Positions 25,550 through 33,807 are shown, counted from the first letter of the stretch. The stretch is 33,807 nucleotides of DNA from Pseudomonadota bacterium (GCA_018261655.1 JAGTSG010000012.1:1-33807), one strand, 5' to 3'. Made by a program: numbers and translations. The notes: generated from the letters alone by a model not told the origin.

Positions 25550-27478
25550 TCACTTGCGGGCGCCGGTCGTCGCCGCGCGGTACATCCACCATGCCACGGC
25601 CGACAGCGCGAGCACGCCCGCCCACTTGCCGGGCCGCAGGGATTCCGCGACCGCGAGCACGTTGGCGTCACCGGAGAGCACGATCGGGATCGCGAGCAGC
25701 ACGCCCAGGATGGCCTCGCCGGCGATCAGGCCGGCCGAGAACAGCAGGCCGGTCTGCCCCGACTTGTCGGGATCGAAACCGCCCCGCGCGCGGTGCCAGC
25801 GCTCGACGAGGTGCGCGAGCAGGCCGCCGGCGAAGATCGGCGTCGACAGCTCGAGCGGCAGGTAGATTCCGACCGCGACGGCCAGGATCGGGGCGCGCCA
25901 CGCGGAGCCGCTGCGGCGCAGCTGCTCGTCGATCAGGATGACGATGACCCCGACGACCGCGCCGGTGGCAATCATCGCCCAGGGCAGGCCGCCGATGAAG
26001 ATGCCCTTGGCCACGGAGGCCATCAGCGTGGCCTGCGGCGCGGCGAGGGGCGTGACGCCCTCGCGGGCCGGCGTCCCGATGCCGTAGGCCTCGAGCAGCA
26101 GGTTGAGCACCGGCGCCATCACCGCGGCGCTCGACACCGCGCCGATGGCGAGCATGACCTGCTGGCGCCACGGCGTGGCGCCGACCAGTTGCCCGGCCTT
26201 CAGGTCCTGCAGGTTGTCGCCGGCGATCGCCGCGGAGTTGCAGATCACCGCGCCGATCATGATCGCGGCGACCGGGCCGATGGTCGAGCCGCGGCCGAGC
26301 ATGGCGAGCAGCACCAGCGAGGCGAACAGGATGGTGGAGATGGTGATGCCGGAGACGGGATTGTTGGAGGAGCCGACGAGCCCCGCCATGTAGCCGCTGA
26401 CCGAGGAGAACACGAAGCCCGCGACCAGCATGATGACGGCCATCGCCAGCGCCACGCCGATGCTGTCCACGACGAGGTAGTAGAGGGCGAACAACGGCAG
26501 CACGAACAACACGATCCCGTAGAGGATCACGCTCATCGGCAGGTCGCGTTCGGTATGCGGCACGTCGGCCGTCGCGGCGCCGCGGTGCATGCCGAGCCCG
26601 CTCCTGATGCCCGACAGCAGCGACCCGCGCAGGGTCCACAGCGACCAGAGCCCGCCGACGAGCATGGCGCCGACGCCGATGTAGCGCACCTGCGCGCCCC
26701 AGATGGCCCAGGCGGCGTCCTCGGCGCTGGCGCCGACGAGCTGCGCCGCGAGCGCCGGGTCGTGTCCCTGCAGGAACAGGTTGTAGAGCGGGATGAAGAC
26801 CCACCACGACAGGGCCCCGCCGGACAGCATCAGCACGCCGATGTTGAGTCCGACGATGTAGCCGACCGCGAGCAGTGCGGGCGAGAGGCTGAAGCCGAAG
26901 AAGCCGATGGCGCGGCCGCCGAGGTAGCCCGACGCCGTAAACGCCTCCGGCGACAGCTTGAGGCCCGACAGGGCCACCTTGAAGGCTGCGCCGGCGGCTG
27001 CGGCGAGCCCGAGCGCGCGCAGCCCGCTTCCAGGGTCCGCGCTCACCTTGAGCACCTCGGCCGTGGCGACGCCCTCGGGGAACTTCAGTTGCTGGTCGAT
27101 GATCAGCGTCCGCCGCAGCGGCACGGAGAACAGCACGCCGAGCAGGCCGCCGAGCCCGGCGATCGCGAGCACCCACCAGTAGTCGAAGCGCTGCCACTGC
27201 CCGAGCAGGACCAGCGCCGGGATGGTGAAGATCGTGCCGGCCGCGATGGACGAGCCGGCGGACGCGCCGGTGGCGACGATGTTGTTCTCGAGCACGCTGA
27301 CGCGACCGAGCAGGCGGAGCACGCCCATCGACACCACCGCCGCGGGGATGGCGGTCGCGACGGTCAGCCCGGCGAACAGCCCGAGGTAGGCGTTGGCGGC
27401 GGCGAGCACCACGGTCAGCACCACCGACAGCAGGATGGCGCGCAGGGTCAGCTGGCGCGCGGGGTCCTCGTGCATCAT
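25550..27478 (-). CDS. OPT-family oligopeptide/metal-chelate transporter
   Basis: A 642-residue membrane protein with about 14-16 hydrophobic helices, belonging to the prokaryotic OPT group (TIGR00733 type). Signs are LTLRAILLSVVLTVVLAAANAYLGLFAGLT near the start, NNIVATGASAGSSIAAGTIFTIPAL, FPEGVATAEVLK, and the late YLPLELSTPIFAGGLLAHLVERW. Members take up small peptides or, in related lineages, metal-siderophore complexes. Two ATGs in a row (27478 and 27475) follow GGGAGGG; I use the first. It starts 22 bases after the POT gene and abuts the EamA gene. Confidence 0.92.
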   Translation of the reverse strand: MMHEDPARQLTLRAILLSVVLTVVLAAANAYLGLFAGLTVATAIPAAVVSMGVLRLLGRVSVLENNIVATGASAGSSIAAGTIFTIPALVLLGQWQRFDYWWVLAIAGLGGLLGVLFSVPLRRTLIIDQQLKFPEGVATAEVLKVSADPGSGLRALGLAAAAGAAFKVALSGLKLSPEAFTASGYLGGRAIGFFGFSLSPALLAVGYIVGLNIGVLMLSGGALSWWVFIPLYNLFLQGHDPALAAQLVGASAEDAAWAIWGAQVRYIGVGAMLVGGLWSLWTLRGSLLSGIRSGLGMHRGAATADVPHTERDLPMSVILYGIVLFVLPLFALYYLVVDSIGVALAMAVIMLVAGFVFSSVSGYMAGLVGSSNNPVSGITISTILFASLVLLAMLGRGSTIGPVAAIMIGAVICNSAAIAGDNLQDLKAGQLVGATPWRQQVMLAIGAVSSAAVMAPVLNLLLEAYGIGTPAREGVTPLAAPQATLMASVAKGIFIGGLPWAMIATGAVVGVIVILIDEQLRRSGSAWRAPILAVAVGIYLPLELSTPIFAGGLLAHLVERWHRARGGFDPDKSGQTGLLFSAGLIAGEAILGVLLAIPIVLSGDANVLAVAESLRPGKWAGVLALSAVAWWMYRAATTGARK

Positions 27479-27500
27479 GCGGCGTCCCTCCCCATGTCCC

Positions 27501-28985
27501 TCAGGCGCTGCGCACGTCGTCGGCGCCGTGCATCCAGCCGACGATCCGGCCGGAGAGCGTCCATAGCAGCACGCCGAACACCACCAGCGCGACGGTGATG
27601 CCACCGAAGATGCCGAGCAGGCCGGCGTGCTCGGGACGCACGCCGAAGTCGCCGGCGATCGAGATCATCCACGGGTACTCGCCCATGTTCTCCGAGAACG
27701 CGCCGATGTAGCCGGCCAGCGTGTTGGCGAAGAAGTTGATCAGGAACCACACGCCCATCATCAGCGACGCCAGCCGCAGCGGCGCGAGCTTGGTGATCAT
27801 CGAGAGCCCGACGGGGCTGATGCACAGCTCGCCGAGGGTGTGGAACAGGTAGGCCAGCACCAGCCAGATCATCCCGGTCTTCACGTCGCCCGAGCCCTGC
27901 ATCTGGAACACCGCGATCACCAGGAAGGCGAAGCCGACCGCGACCAGGAACAGGCCGATGTACATCTTGACCGGGGTGGCCGGGTTGCGCCCGGTCTGGC
28001 CGAGCCAGCTCCAGAGCCAGGCGAGCACCGGCCCGAGCAGCACGATGAACAGCGGGTTGAGCGACTGGAACCAGCCGGTCGGCACGGTGAAGCCGCCGAT
28101 GACCCGGTCGGTGTAGCGGTCGGCGAACAGGTTCATGAGCCCGCCGGCCTGCTCGAACGCCGCCCAGAACATCATGACGAACACGAACATGACGAAGACC
28201 ACGCGGATGCGGTCACGCTCCACCGGAGTGAGCGGCTCCTTGACGCCACCGGCCATGGCGCGGGCGCGCTTGGCGCCCGGCACGACGCCGACGCTGCCGA
28301 GGTAGCGCTGCGCGAAGGCCAGCTGGATCACGACCGAGAGCAGCATGCCGACGCCGGCCGCGAAGAAGCCGACGCGCCAGCCGTAGGCCGGGTCCTCGCC
28401 GAGCGTCGAGCAGATGAGCGGCGCGAGGAAGGCGCCGGTGTTGACGCCCATGTAGAAGATCGTGAAGGCGCCGTCGCGTCGCGCGTCACCCTGGCCGTAG
28501 AGGTCGCCGACCATGGTCGAGATGTTCGGCTTGAAGAAGCCGTTGCCCACGACGAGCAGCACCAGGCCGACGTAGAAGCTCATGGGCGCCGCCGGGAAGT
28601 CGACGCCGACGAGGCCGACGGTGAATGCCGGCGCCTGGCCGAAGGTCGCGGGCGGCGCGGCGAGCGCGAACTGTCCGGCGGCCATCACCAGGCCGCCGAG
28701 GATGATGGACTTGCGCTGGCCGAGGTAGTTGTCGGCGAGCCAGCCGCCGATGATCGGCGTCAGGTAGACGAAGCCGGTGTACCAGGCGTAGAGCTTGAGC
28801 GCCTGCGGCTCGTTCCAGCCGAGGCCCGGGTTGTCCGCGGTGGTGGCCGCGACCAGGTAGAGCACCAGCAGGGCGCGCATGCCGTAGTAACTGACGCGCT
28901 CCCACATCTCGGTGGCGAACAGCAGGAACAGCCCGCGCGGATGGCCGAGGAAGGTCCCCGGCGGAAAAGACACCTGGTTTTGCAT
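27501..28985 (-). CDS. Proton-dependent oligopeptide transporter (POT/PTR family)
   Basis: A 494-residue inner-membrane symporter that imports di- and tripeptides with protons. The signature ExxERxxYYG appears as EMWERVSYYGMRALL near residues 26-40, where the glutamate and arginine couple to proton flow. Other family segments are GGWLADNYLGQRKSI, GNGFFKPNISTMVGDLY and the ADRYTDR and GELCISPVGLSMITKLAP stretches. The length and about 14 hydrophobic helices match bacterial Dtp/Pot proteins. GGGGAG lies just before the ATG. The gene follows tatC by 42 bases and precedes the OPT gene. Confidence 0.95.
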   Translation of the reverse strand: MQNQVSFPPGTFLGHPRGLFLLFATEMWERVSYYGMRALLVLYLVAATTADNPGLGWNEPQALKLYAWYTGFVYLTPIIGGWLADNYLGQRKSIILGGLVMAAGQFALAAPPATFGQAPAFTVGLVGVDFPAAPMSFYVGLVLLVVGNGFFKPNISTMVGDLYGQGDARRDGAFTIFYMGVNTGAFLAPLICSTLGEDPAYGWRVGFFAAGVGMLLSVVIQLAFAQRYLGSVGVVPGAKRARAMAGGVKEPLTPVERDRIRVVFVMFVFVMMFWAAFEQAGGLMNLFADRYTDRVIGGFTVPTGWFQSLNPLFIVLLGPVLAWLWSWLGQTGRNPATPVKMYIGLFLVAVGFAFLVIAVFQMQGSGDVKTGMIWLVLAYLFHTLGELCISPVGLSMITKLAPLRLASLMMGVWFLINFFANTLAGYIGAFSENMGEYPWMISIAGDFGVRPEHAGLLGIFGGITVALVVFGVLLWTLSGRIVGWMHGADDVRSA

Positions 28986-29027
28986 GCTCTCCCCTTGCAG
29001 CTTCGGACCCGCCCGGCTCCTGCCGGG

Positions 29028-29816
29028 TCAGGTGGAATGCGCGTCGCTCTCCTCGTCCTCGACGACCCGGACCGGCGCGTTGCGCAGCAGCAGGCGGGCC
29101 AGGAGGATGCCCCCTTCATAGAGGAGGTACATGGGTACGGCCATCAGGGTCTGCGACACCGGGTCCGGCGGCGTCAGGAACGCGGCGATGATGAAGATGC
29201 CGAGCAGGACCATGCCCCGCTTGCTGCCGAGCGTGCTGACGCTGACCAGGCCGGTCTTCGCGAGCAGCACGGTGGCGATCGGGATCTCGAAGGCCAGCCC
29301 GAAGGCGAAGAACAGCAGCATCACGAAGTCGAGGTACTGCGTCATGTCGGTCATCATCGCGACGCCTGTCGGCGTGGTCGAGACGAAGAACTGGAACATC
29401 ACCGGGAAGACGAGGAAGTAGGCAAACGCGGCGCCGCCATAGAACAGCACGATGCTCGAGACGAGCAGCGGCAGCGCAAAACGACGCTCGTGGCGGTACA
29501 GCCCCGGTGCCACGAAGGCCCACAGCTGGTAGAGCAGGTAGGGCATGGCGCAGAACACGGCCGTCAGCAGCCCGAGCTTGAAGGGCGCCATGAACGGCGC
29601 GACGACGCTGGTCGCGATCATGCTGGCGCCCTCGGGCAGGCGCTGCCGCAGCGGCTCGGTGATCCAGGTGAACAGGTCGTTGGCGAAGTACAGGCAGGGC
29701 ACCGCCACGATCCCGGTCACGATGAAGGAGCGAAGCAGCCGGTCGCGAAGCTCGACGAGGTGCGAGAGCAGCGTGCCCTCGACCAGCTTCTCCTTGTTGG
29801 CGTCGCCTTCGGTCAT
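29028..29816 (-). CDS. tatC: Sec-independent protein translocase TatC
   Basis: TatC is the receptor for twin-arginine signal peptides in the inner membrane. The 262-residue protein has six hydrophobic helices and the diagnostic motifs LLSHLVELRDRLLRS near the N-terminus, ATSVVAPFMAPFKLGLLTAVFCAMPYLLYQLWAFVAPGLYRHERR in the middle, and FGLAFEIPIATVLL. The glutamate in the EPLRQRLP region and in HLVELR are both present. Its ATG overlaps the tatB stop in an ATGA. A small hairpin (CCCGG/CCGGG, 29012-29027) follows the gene without a T-run. Confidence 0.97.
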   Translation of the reverse strand: MTEGDANKEKLVEGTLLSHLVELRDRLLRSFIVTGIVAVPCLYFANDLFTWITEPLRQRLPEGASMIATSVVAPFMAPFKLGLLTAVFCAMPYLLYQLWAFVAPGLYRHERRFALPLLVSSIVLFYGGAAFAYFLVFPVMFQFFVSTTPTGVAMMTDMTQYLDFVMLLFFAFGLAFEIPIATVLLAKTGLVSVSTLGSKRGMVLLGIFIIAAFLTPPDPVSQTLMAVPMYLLYEGGILLARLLLRNAPVRVVEDEESDAHST

Positions 29817-30250
29817 GTCCGGCCGGGGCTGGCATCACCCGGCTCCGCGGCAGGCGCGTCGGCCGTCGGCGACGGCTCGTCCCCGGGAGCGGCCGGTGCC
29901 GCTCCGGCTGGTTCCTGTGCCGGCGGACCGCTGGCGGGCGCCAGCGGAGCAGCCTCCGCCGCGGGCGGCTCGCCGGCCGGCGGCGGCGCGTTGCGGTTGG
30001 GGCTGGCGTCGAGGTCGGCCACGCCGGGCTTCTTCGGCGCCCCGTGGGTCGCGGGCTCGGGCCGCGCCCAGCTGCGGTCGGCCTTGACGACCTCTTCGTC
30101 GAGCTGCGACTTGAACTGGCGCGCCATCGCGCGGGCGCGGCCGACCCAGCGGCCGATGTCGGCGGCCACCTTGGGCAGCTTCTCGGGGCCGAGCACGACC
30201 AGCGCGATCCCGAGAATCAGGATGATCTCGGTGAAGCCGACCTCGAACAT
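29813..30250 (-). CDS. tatB: Sec-independent protein translocase TatB
   Basis: A 145-residue subunit that binds TatC and receives Tat substrates. One N-terminal membrane helix (about 4-20; MFEVGFTEIILILGIALVVLGPEKLP) with the glutamate at position 8 is typical of TatB, followed by an amphipathic helix (VAADIGRWVGRARAMARQF). The C-terminal tail is long and very rich in A, P and E, probably disordered. It begins seven bases after tatA and overlaps tatC. Confidence 0.95.
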   Translation of the reverse strand: MFEVGFTEIILILGIALVVLGPEKLPKVAADIGRWVGRARAMARQFKSQLDEEVVKADRSWARPEPATHGAPKKPGVADLDASPNRNAPPPAGEPPAAEAAPLAPASGPPAQEPAGAAPAAPGDEPSPTADAPAAEPGDASPGRT

Positions 30251-30257
30251 CGGCCGA

Positions 30258-30491
30258 TCAGGCTTTCTTCGAGCCGCTCGTGTCGTGCGTCTCCGACTCG
30301 AAGCCTGCGTCCGGGCGCTTGTCCTGCTTCAGCTGCTTGGTGCTTTCCTCGTCGTCGCCGTCGTTCATGGCCTTCTTGAAGCCCTTCACGGCGGAGCCGA
30401 GGTCCGAGCCGATGGTACGCAGCTTCTTGGCGCCGAAGATCAGGAGCGCGATCGCGAGGATGATCAGCAGTTCACGGAATCCAATACCCAT
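30258..30491 (-). CDS. tatA: Sec-independent protein translocase TatA
   Basis: A 77-residue pore-forming subunit. It has the short N-terminal helix ([18 protein letters not shown]), the FGAKKL hinge, and an amphipathic helix ([15 protein letters not shown]). The tail is charged, with DDEE and KQDKRPD, as in many TatA proteins. It is the first gene of tatABC and follows dtd by 96 bases. Confidence 0.96.
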   Translation of the reverse strand: MGIGFRELLIILAIALLIFGAKKLRTIGSDLGSAVKGFKKAMNDGDDEESTKQLKQDKRPDAGFESETHDTSGSKKA

Positions 30492-30587
30492 GTTTCCAAC
30501 TCCGGCCCGAACAGCGGGCGGGCCACCGATGATACGACATGAGGGCCCGGAGGCCCGGTACGTCTTGCACGGACGGTGCCGCGGGTC

Positions 30588-31043
30588 TCAGTCCGCGGCG
30601 GCGGGCGCCGCGCGCAGCCAGAAAGTGACCGGCCCGTCGTTCGTCAGCGACACGCGCATGTGTGCCCCGAACCTGCCCGTTTCGACCTGCCCCAGCGCAT
30701 TTCGTGCGATTCCGACCAGGTAATCGAACAGCCGCTCGCCTTCCGCGGGCGCTGCGGCGGTGCTGAAGCCGGCCCGCATGCCTTTGCCGGTGTCGGCGGC
30801 GAGCGTGAACTGCGGCACCAGCAGCAGCCCGCCGCCCGCGTCCCGCAGGCTCAGGTTCATCCTGCCGTCCGCGTCGGGAAAGACCCGGTAGCCGACGAGG
30901 CGCTCCAGCAGGCGGTCCGCCTGGGCCTCCGTGTCGCCGCGCTCGACGCCGACCAGCACGAGAAGGCCTGCGCCGATCCGCCCCACGCACTCCGCCCCGA
31001 CGTCCACGCGGGCTTCGGTCACCCGCTGCAGCAGGCCGATCAT
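30588..31043 (-). CDS. dtd: D-aminoacyl-tRNA deacylase
   Basis: Dtd removes D-amino acids (and glycine mischarged on tRNA-Ala) from tRNA, protecting translation. The 151-residue protein starts [15 protein letters not shown], and carries the two cross-subunit motifs: PQFTLAAD (SQFTL in most homologues, with P in place of S) and the Gly-cisPro motif in [15 protein letters not shown] lies eight bases before the ATG. It is the most upstream gene of the minus-strand run toward tatABC; promoters probably lie in the AT-rich gap before it. Confidence 0.95.
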   Translation of the reverse strand: MIGLLQRVTEARVDVGAECVGRIGAGLLVLVGVERGDTEAQADRLLERLVGYRVFPDADGRMNLSLRDAGGGLLLVPQFTLAADTGKGMRAGFSTAAAPAEGERLFDYLVGIARNALGQVETGRFGAHMRVSLTNDGPVTFWLRAAPAAAD

Positions 31044-31215
31044 GCTAAGGACCCCTTTATGGTTCGCCGATCATCGCCGAATCCCGGACGGCCGGCGAGT
31101 CGGGCGCCGATACGTGCTTATGCGACCACTTCATAGAGAATATGTGACAAACAGTGGACTCAATTAACCACCACTTGCCGAACATAGTCTAAGTGGAGCA
31201 ATAAACTCTATTTAT

Positions 31216-31234
31216 CTTCATGAAACACATGAAG
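31216..31234. promoter_or_regulatory. Perfect inverted repeat, possible operator
   Basis: CTTCATG, five bases (AAACA), then CATGAAG: a perfect 7-bp inverted repeat in the AT-rich gap. The size and symmetry suit a dimeric transcription factor. It sits 193 bases before the TRAP binding-protein gene and 172 bases before dtd on the other strand, so which gene it serves is unclear. A small RNA hairpin is an alternative. Confidence 0.4.
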
Positions 31235-31276
31235 GTGGAGCTACTTTCACTAAAAACGGTGCGCTCCTGCAAAATG

Positions 31277-31292
31277 TGGCAGAAAATTGGCA
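31277..31292 (+). promoter_or_regulatory. Possible sigma-54 promoter for TRAP binding protein
   Basis: TGGCAG, five bases, TGGCA: the invariant GG (31278-31279) and GC (31290-31291) are exactly ten bases apart, but the -12 box is TGGC instead of TTGC. Some C4-dicarboxylate transport genes are sigma-54 controlled. A start near 31303 would give a leader of about 125 bases. Confidence 0.3.
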
Positions 31293-31427
31293 CCTGGCCC
31301 ATGCCGGCGATTGGCCTCCGCCGGCGCGAGCCACGGTCGTCCTTGGACGATCGGCGGGGTGCCGGGCACCGCCGCCTATGGTATTCGTAACCGGTTCGAC
31401 CATAACCGCTGGTAGAGGGGAACGCGT

Positions 31428-32525
31428 ATGGATCGTCGTCGAGTCATTCAGGGCCTCGGCCTGGGGGCGGTGGCCGCGGCTACCGCCGCGTGCGCGCGCG
31501 AGAAGGAGGCTCCGGCCGAACAGGCGGACACCCGCACGTTCAACTGGCGCATGGCGACCACCTGGCCGCCGAATTTCCCGGCGCTGGGCACCGGCGCGAA
31601 CCAACTCGCCGAGATGATCGAGCGCTGCAGCGCGGGGCGGCTCAAGATCAAGGTGTACGGCGCCAACGAGCTGGTGCCGGCTTTCGAGGTCTTCGACGCC
31701 GTGTCGAGTGGCACCGCGGAGATGGGGCACGGGGCCGCGTACTACTGGAAGGGCAAGATCGGCTCGGCGTCGTTCTTCTCGGCCGTGCCTTTCGGCCTGA
31801 CGACGCAGGAAATCAACGGCTGGTTCTATTACGGCGGCGGCCTCGAGCTGTGGAAGGAGGCCTACGCGCCTTTCGGCGTGATCCCGATGCCCGGCGGCAA
31901 TTCAGGCACCCAGATGGGCGGCTGGTTCCGCAAGGAGATCAAGTCGGTCGACGACCTCAAGGGCCTGAAGATGCGCATTCCCGGCATCGCCGGCGAGGTG
32001 CTCCAGCGCGCGGGCGGCACGCCGGTCACGCTGCCGGGCGGCGAGATCTTCACCGCGCTCGAGACCGGCGCCATCGACGCAACCGAATGGATCGGCCCTT
32101 ACAATGACCTCGCCTTCGGCCTCTACAAGGCGGCGAAGTACTACTACTACCCGGGCTGGCACGAGCCGGGCACCTGCCTCGAGGCGATCATCAACCAGAA
32201 GGCGTTCGAGGGACTGCCGGCCGACCTGCAGGAGATCGTGCTGACCTGCTGCCATGCGGTCAACGAGATGATGAACGCCGAGTTCCTGGCCCGCAACGCC
32301 GAGGCGCTGCAGACGCTCATCAGGGACCACGGCGTGATGTTGCGGCGCTTCCCCGACGACGTGCTGAAGACGCTGCGCGAGCTGTCCGTCCAGGTCATCG
32401 AGGAAGGTGCGGCGAGCGACCCGTTCTATGCGCGCGTCCACGAATCGGTGAAGGCGTTCCAGGAACGCAGCGCGGCCTACCTCAAGGTCGCCGAGGAAGC
32501 CTACCTGCAGGCGCGATCGGCCTGA
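31428..32525 (+). CDS. TRAP transporter substrate-binding lipoprotein (TakP/DctP type)
   Basis: A 365-residue periplasmic solute receptor. The N-terminus MDRRRVIQGLGLGAVAAATAAC combines a twin-arginine signal (RRRVIQ) with a lipobox-like end at C22, so it is probably Tat-exported and lipid-anchored. The mature protein begins WRMATTWPPNFPALGTGANQLAE and contains VYGANELVPAFEVFDAVSSGTAEMGHGAAYYWKGK, LKMRIPGIAGEVLQRAGGTPV with the ligand arginine, and ATEWIGPYND, all close to the TakP subgroup that binds 2-oxo acids. GAGGGG lies seven bases before the ATG. It converges on the TRAP permease with only four bases between stops. Confidence 0.93.
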   Translation: MDRRRVIQGLGLGAVAAATAACAREKEAPAEQADTRTFNWRMATTWPPNFPALGTGANQLAEMIERCSAGRLKIKVYGANELVPAFEVFDAVSSGTAEMGHGAAYYWKGKIGSASFFSAVPFGLTTQEINGWFYYGGGLELWKEAYAPFGVIPMPGGNSGTQMGGWFRKEIKSVDDLKGLKMRIPGIAGEVLQRAGGTPVTLPGGEIFTALETGAIDATEWIGPYNDLAFGLYKAAKYYYYPGWHEPGTCLEAIINQKAFEGLPADLQEIVLTCCHAVNEMMNAEFLARNAEALQTLIRDHGVMLRRFPDDVLKTLRELSVQVIEEGAASDPFYARVHESVKAFQERSAAYLKVAEEAYLQARSA

Positions 32526-32529
32526 CGCT

Positions 32530-33807
32530 TCAATCCGCGTACACGAGCCGCGGCAGCCAGGTGGCGAGCGCCGGCCACCACGTCAGCACCAGCAGCATGC
32601 CGAGCTGCATCAGCACGAACGGCACCACGCCGCGGTAGATGTCGGAGGTCTTCACCTGCGATGGCGAGACGCCACGCAGGTAGAACAGCGCGAACCCGAA
32701 CGGCGGCGTCAGGAATGACGTCTGCAGGTTCACCGCGATCATCACGCCGAGCCACACCGGGTCCATGCCCATTGCCAGCAGCGTCGGCGCGACGATGGGC
32801 ACGACGATATAGGTGATCTCGATGAAGTCGATGATGAAGCCCAGCAGGAACAGCGCGAGCATCACCACGATCAGCGCCCCGGTCGCGCCGCCGGGCAGGT
32901 CGGTCAGCATGCCGTGCACCAGGTCGTCGCCGCCGAGGCCGCGGAACACCAGGGAGAAGACCGACGCGCCGATGAGGATCATGAACACCATGGAAGACAG
33001 CCGGACGGTCCCGCGCATGACGTCCTGCAGCCGCCCGAGGCTCAACCCCCGCCTCGACAGCGCCAGCAGCAGCGCACCGACCGCGCCGACGGCAGCGGCC
33101 TCGGTCGGGGTCGCGAGCCCGGCCAGGATGGACCCGAGCACGGCCAGGATCAGCACCAGCGGCACGACGAGCGCCGCGAGCAGGCGGCGTGCCAGCGCGG
33201 CGCCTCCCTGGCCGTCCACGGAGGCGTCGCGGGGCAGCGTGGGCATCGAGGCTGGATCGAGCCACGCCTTCACCAGCACGTAGATCGTGTAGAAGACGAC
33301 CAGCCCCAGCCCGGGCAACAGCGCGCCGAGGAACAGGTCGCCGACCGACACGGTGTCGGGCGAGTAGATGCCCTGCCGCAGCTGCGCCTGCTGGTAGGCG
33401 CCCGACAGCACGTCGCCCAGCAGCACCAGGATGATCGACGGCGGGATGATCTGCCCGAGCGTGCCCGAGGCGCAGATCGTGCCCGTCGCCACGCGGGCGT
33501 CGTAGCCGTAGCGCAGCATCACCGGCAGCGACAGCAGCCCCATCGTGACCACGGTGGCGCCCACGATGCCGGTGCTGGCGGCCAGCAGCGCGCCGACCAG
33601 CACCACCGACACGGCCAGGCCGCCGCGCACGCGCCCGAACATCAGGCCGAGCGTCTCGAGCAGGTCGTCGGCGATCCGCGCCCGTTCGAGCACCAGGCCC
33701 ATGAACACGAACAGCGGCACGGCGATCAGCGTCTCGTTGTTCATGGTGCCGAACACGCGGCTCGGCAGCGCCTCCAGGTAGGCCATCTCGAAGGCGCCGA
33801 GCATCGA
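32530..33807 (-). CDS. TRAP transporter large permease (DctM type), partial
   Basis: The C-terminal 425 or so codons of a TRAP large membrane subunit; the frame is open at the window edge, so the start lies beyond 33807. Typical DctM proteins begin about 45-60 residues before PSRVFGTMNNETLIAVPLFVFMG, which appears here near the edge. Other hallmarks are GALLAASTGIVGATVVTMGLLSLPVMLRYGYD, ASGTLGQIIPPSIILVLLGDVL and the late FIIDFIEITYIVVPIV and NLQTSFLTPPFGFALFYLRGV. It is a sodium-driven transporter subunit with about 11-12 helices in full. The small DctQ subunit is probably just beyond the window. Confidence 0.95.
   Translation of the reverse strand, partial: SMLGAFEMAYLEALPSRVFGTMNNETLIAVPLFVFMGLVLERARIADDLLETLGLMFGRVRGGLAVSVVLVGALLAASTGIVGATVVTMGLLSLPVMLRYGYDARVATGTICASGTLGQIIPPSIILVLLGDVLSGAYQQAQLRQGIYSPDTVSVGDLFLGALLPGLGLVVFYTIYVLVKAWLDPASMPTLPRDASVDGQGGAALARRLLAALVVPLVLILAVLGSILAGLATPTEAAAVGAVGALLLALSRRGLSLGRLQDVMRGTVRLSSMVFMILIGASVFSLVFRGLGGDDLVHGMLTDLPGGATGALIVVMLALFLLGFIIDFIEITYIVVPIVAPTLLAMGMDPVWLGVMIAVNLQTSFLTPPFGFALFYLRGVSPSQVKTSDIYRGVVPFVLMQLGMLLVLTWWPALATWLPRLVYAD

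Larger units (their letters stand above)
31044..31427. other. AT-rich intergenic region with inverted repeats
   Basis: This 384-base divergent gap between dtd and the TRAP binding protein holds no convincing gene. Its middle (31121-31280) is only about 42% GC by direct count, far below the rest of the window. It contains CCACTT at 31126-31131 and 31171-31176, its complement AAGTGG at 31191-31196, and the hairpin annotated at 31216-31234. A possible sigma-54 site lies at 31277-31292. Promoters for both flanking genes should be here, and the composition may mark a remnant of transferred DNA. Confidence 0.6.

Noticed and set aside
25319-27598. A 759-codon open frame on the plus strand
   Set aside because: Antisense to the OPT and EamA genes, whose family motifs are clear; composition is that of a shadow frame.
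28986-29027. Terminator between tatC and the POT gene
   Set aside because: Only a 5-bp GC hairpin (29012-29027) with no T-run, and the genes are 42 bases apart in the same direction.
27627-30542. A 971-codon open frame on the plus strand
   Set aside because: It runs antisense to the POT, tatC, tatB and tatA genes, has the low-complexity R/E/D/H/G composition typical of high-GC shadow frames, and no recognisable domain.
31288-31306. A second sigma-54 match starting at TTGGCACC
   Set aside because: The GG-to-GC spacing is twelve bases, not ten, so it does not fit the required geometry.

Overview
The window looks like a chromosomal segment of a high-GC gammaproteobacterium. The evidence is gene order: glnA with ntrB/ntrC, the yibN-grxC-secB-gpsA cluster facing an envC-like gene, trmL beside gpsA, and tatABC. 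Base composition is uniformly GC-rich apart from one AT-rich gap near 31.1-31.3 kb. I see no rRNA, tRNA, CRISPR array, prophage or insertion sequence. The genus cannot be fixed from sequence alone. An uncultured or environmental lineage near the Chromatiales/Xanthomonadales/Steroidobacterales is a guess.

Layout: (1) 1-4763, plus strand: nitrogen assimilation. glnA sits behind a good sigma-54 promoter and is followed by a perfect hairpin, a small secreted DUF4124 protein, and ntrB/ntrC overlapping by 17 bases. (2) 4776-8974, minus strand: a BarA-like hybrid kinase with HPt, and a short NSS-family transporter preceded by a possible 23-residue membrane peptide. (3) 9108-14571, minus strand: a Ser/Thr kinase with TPR-like repeats, an unusual ECF sigma factor, a class 1B-like dihydroorotate dehydrogenase and an aromatic/aspartate aminotransferase. 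(4) 14638-18733: trmL, convergent gpsA with a TTG start, secB, grxC and yibN, then divergent envC. (5) 18837-24549, plus strand: a GAF-GGDEF-EAL protein with a degenerate GGDEF, a carboxy-terminal processing protease, an SRPBCC protein, a secreted amidohydrolase-like protein lacking most metal ligands, and a small phage-holin-family membrane protein. (6) 24620-31043, minus strand: dtd, tatABC, a POT peptide transporter, an OPT transporter and an EamA exporter in one direction with small gaps. (7) 31044-33807: an AT-rich gap with inverted repeats, a Tat-exported TRAP binding lipoprotein, and a convergent TRAP large permease that runs off the window.

How the genes fit together: sigma-54/NtrC control of glnA and its own regulators is classical. 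Peptide uptake (POT, OPT) next to an amino-acid/metabolite exporter suggests a peptide-use unit. The Tat translocase lies close to a gene whose product carries a Tat lipoprotein signal. The least ordinary parts are the sigma factor/kinase pair, the micro-ORF before the NSS transporter, the degenerate amidohydrolase, and several unrelated-looking intergenic palindromes. I did not find a clearly new multi-gene system; these are the best candidates for a closer look.
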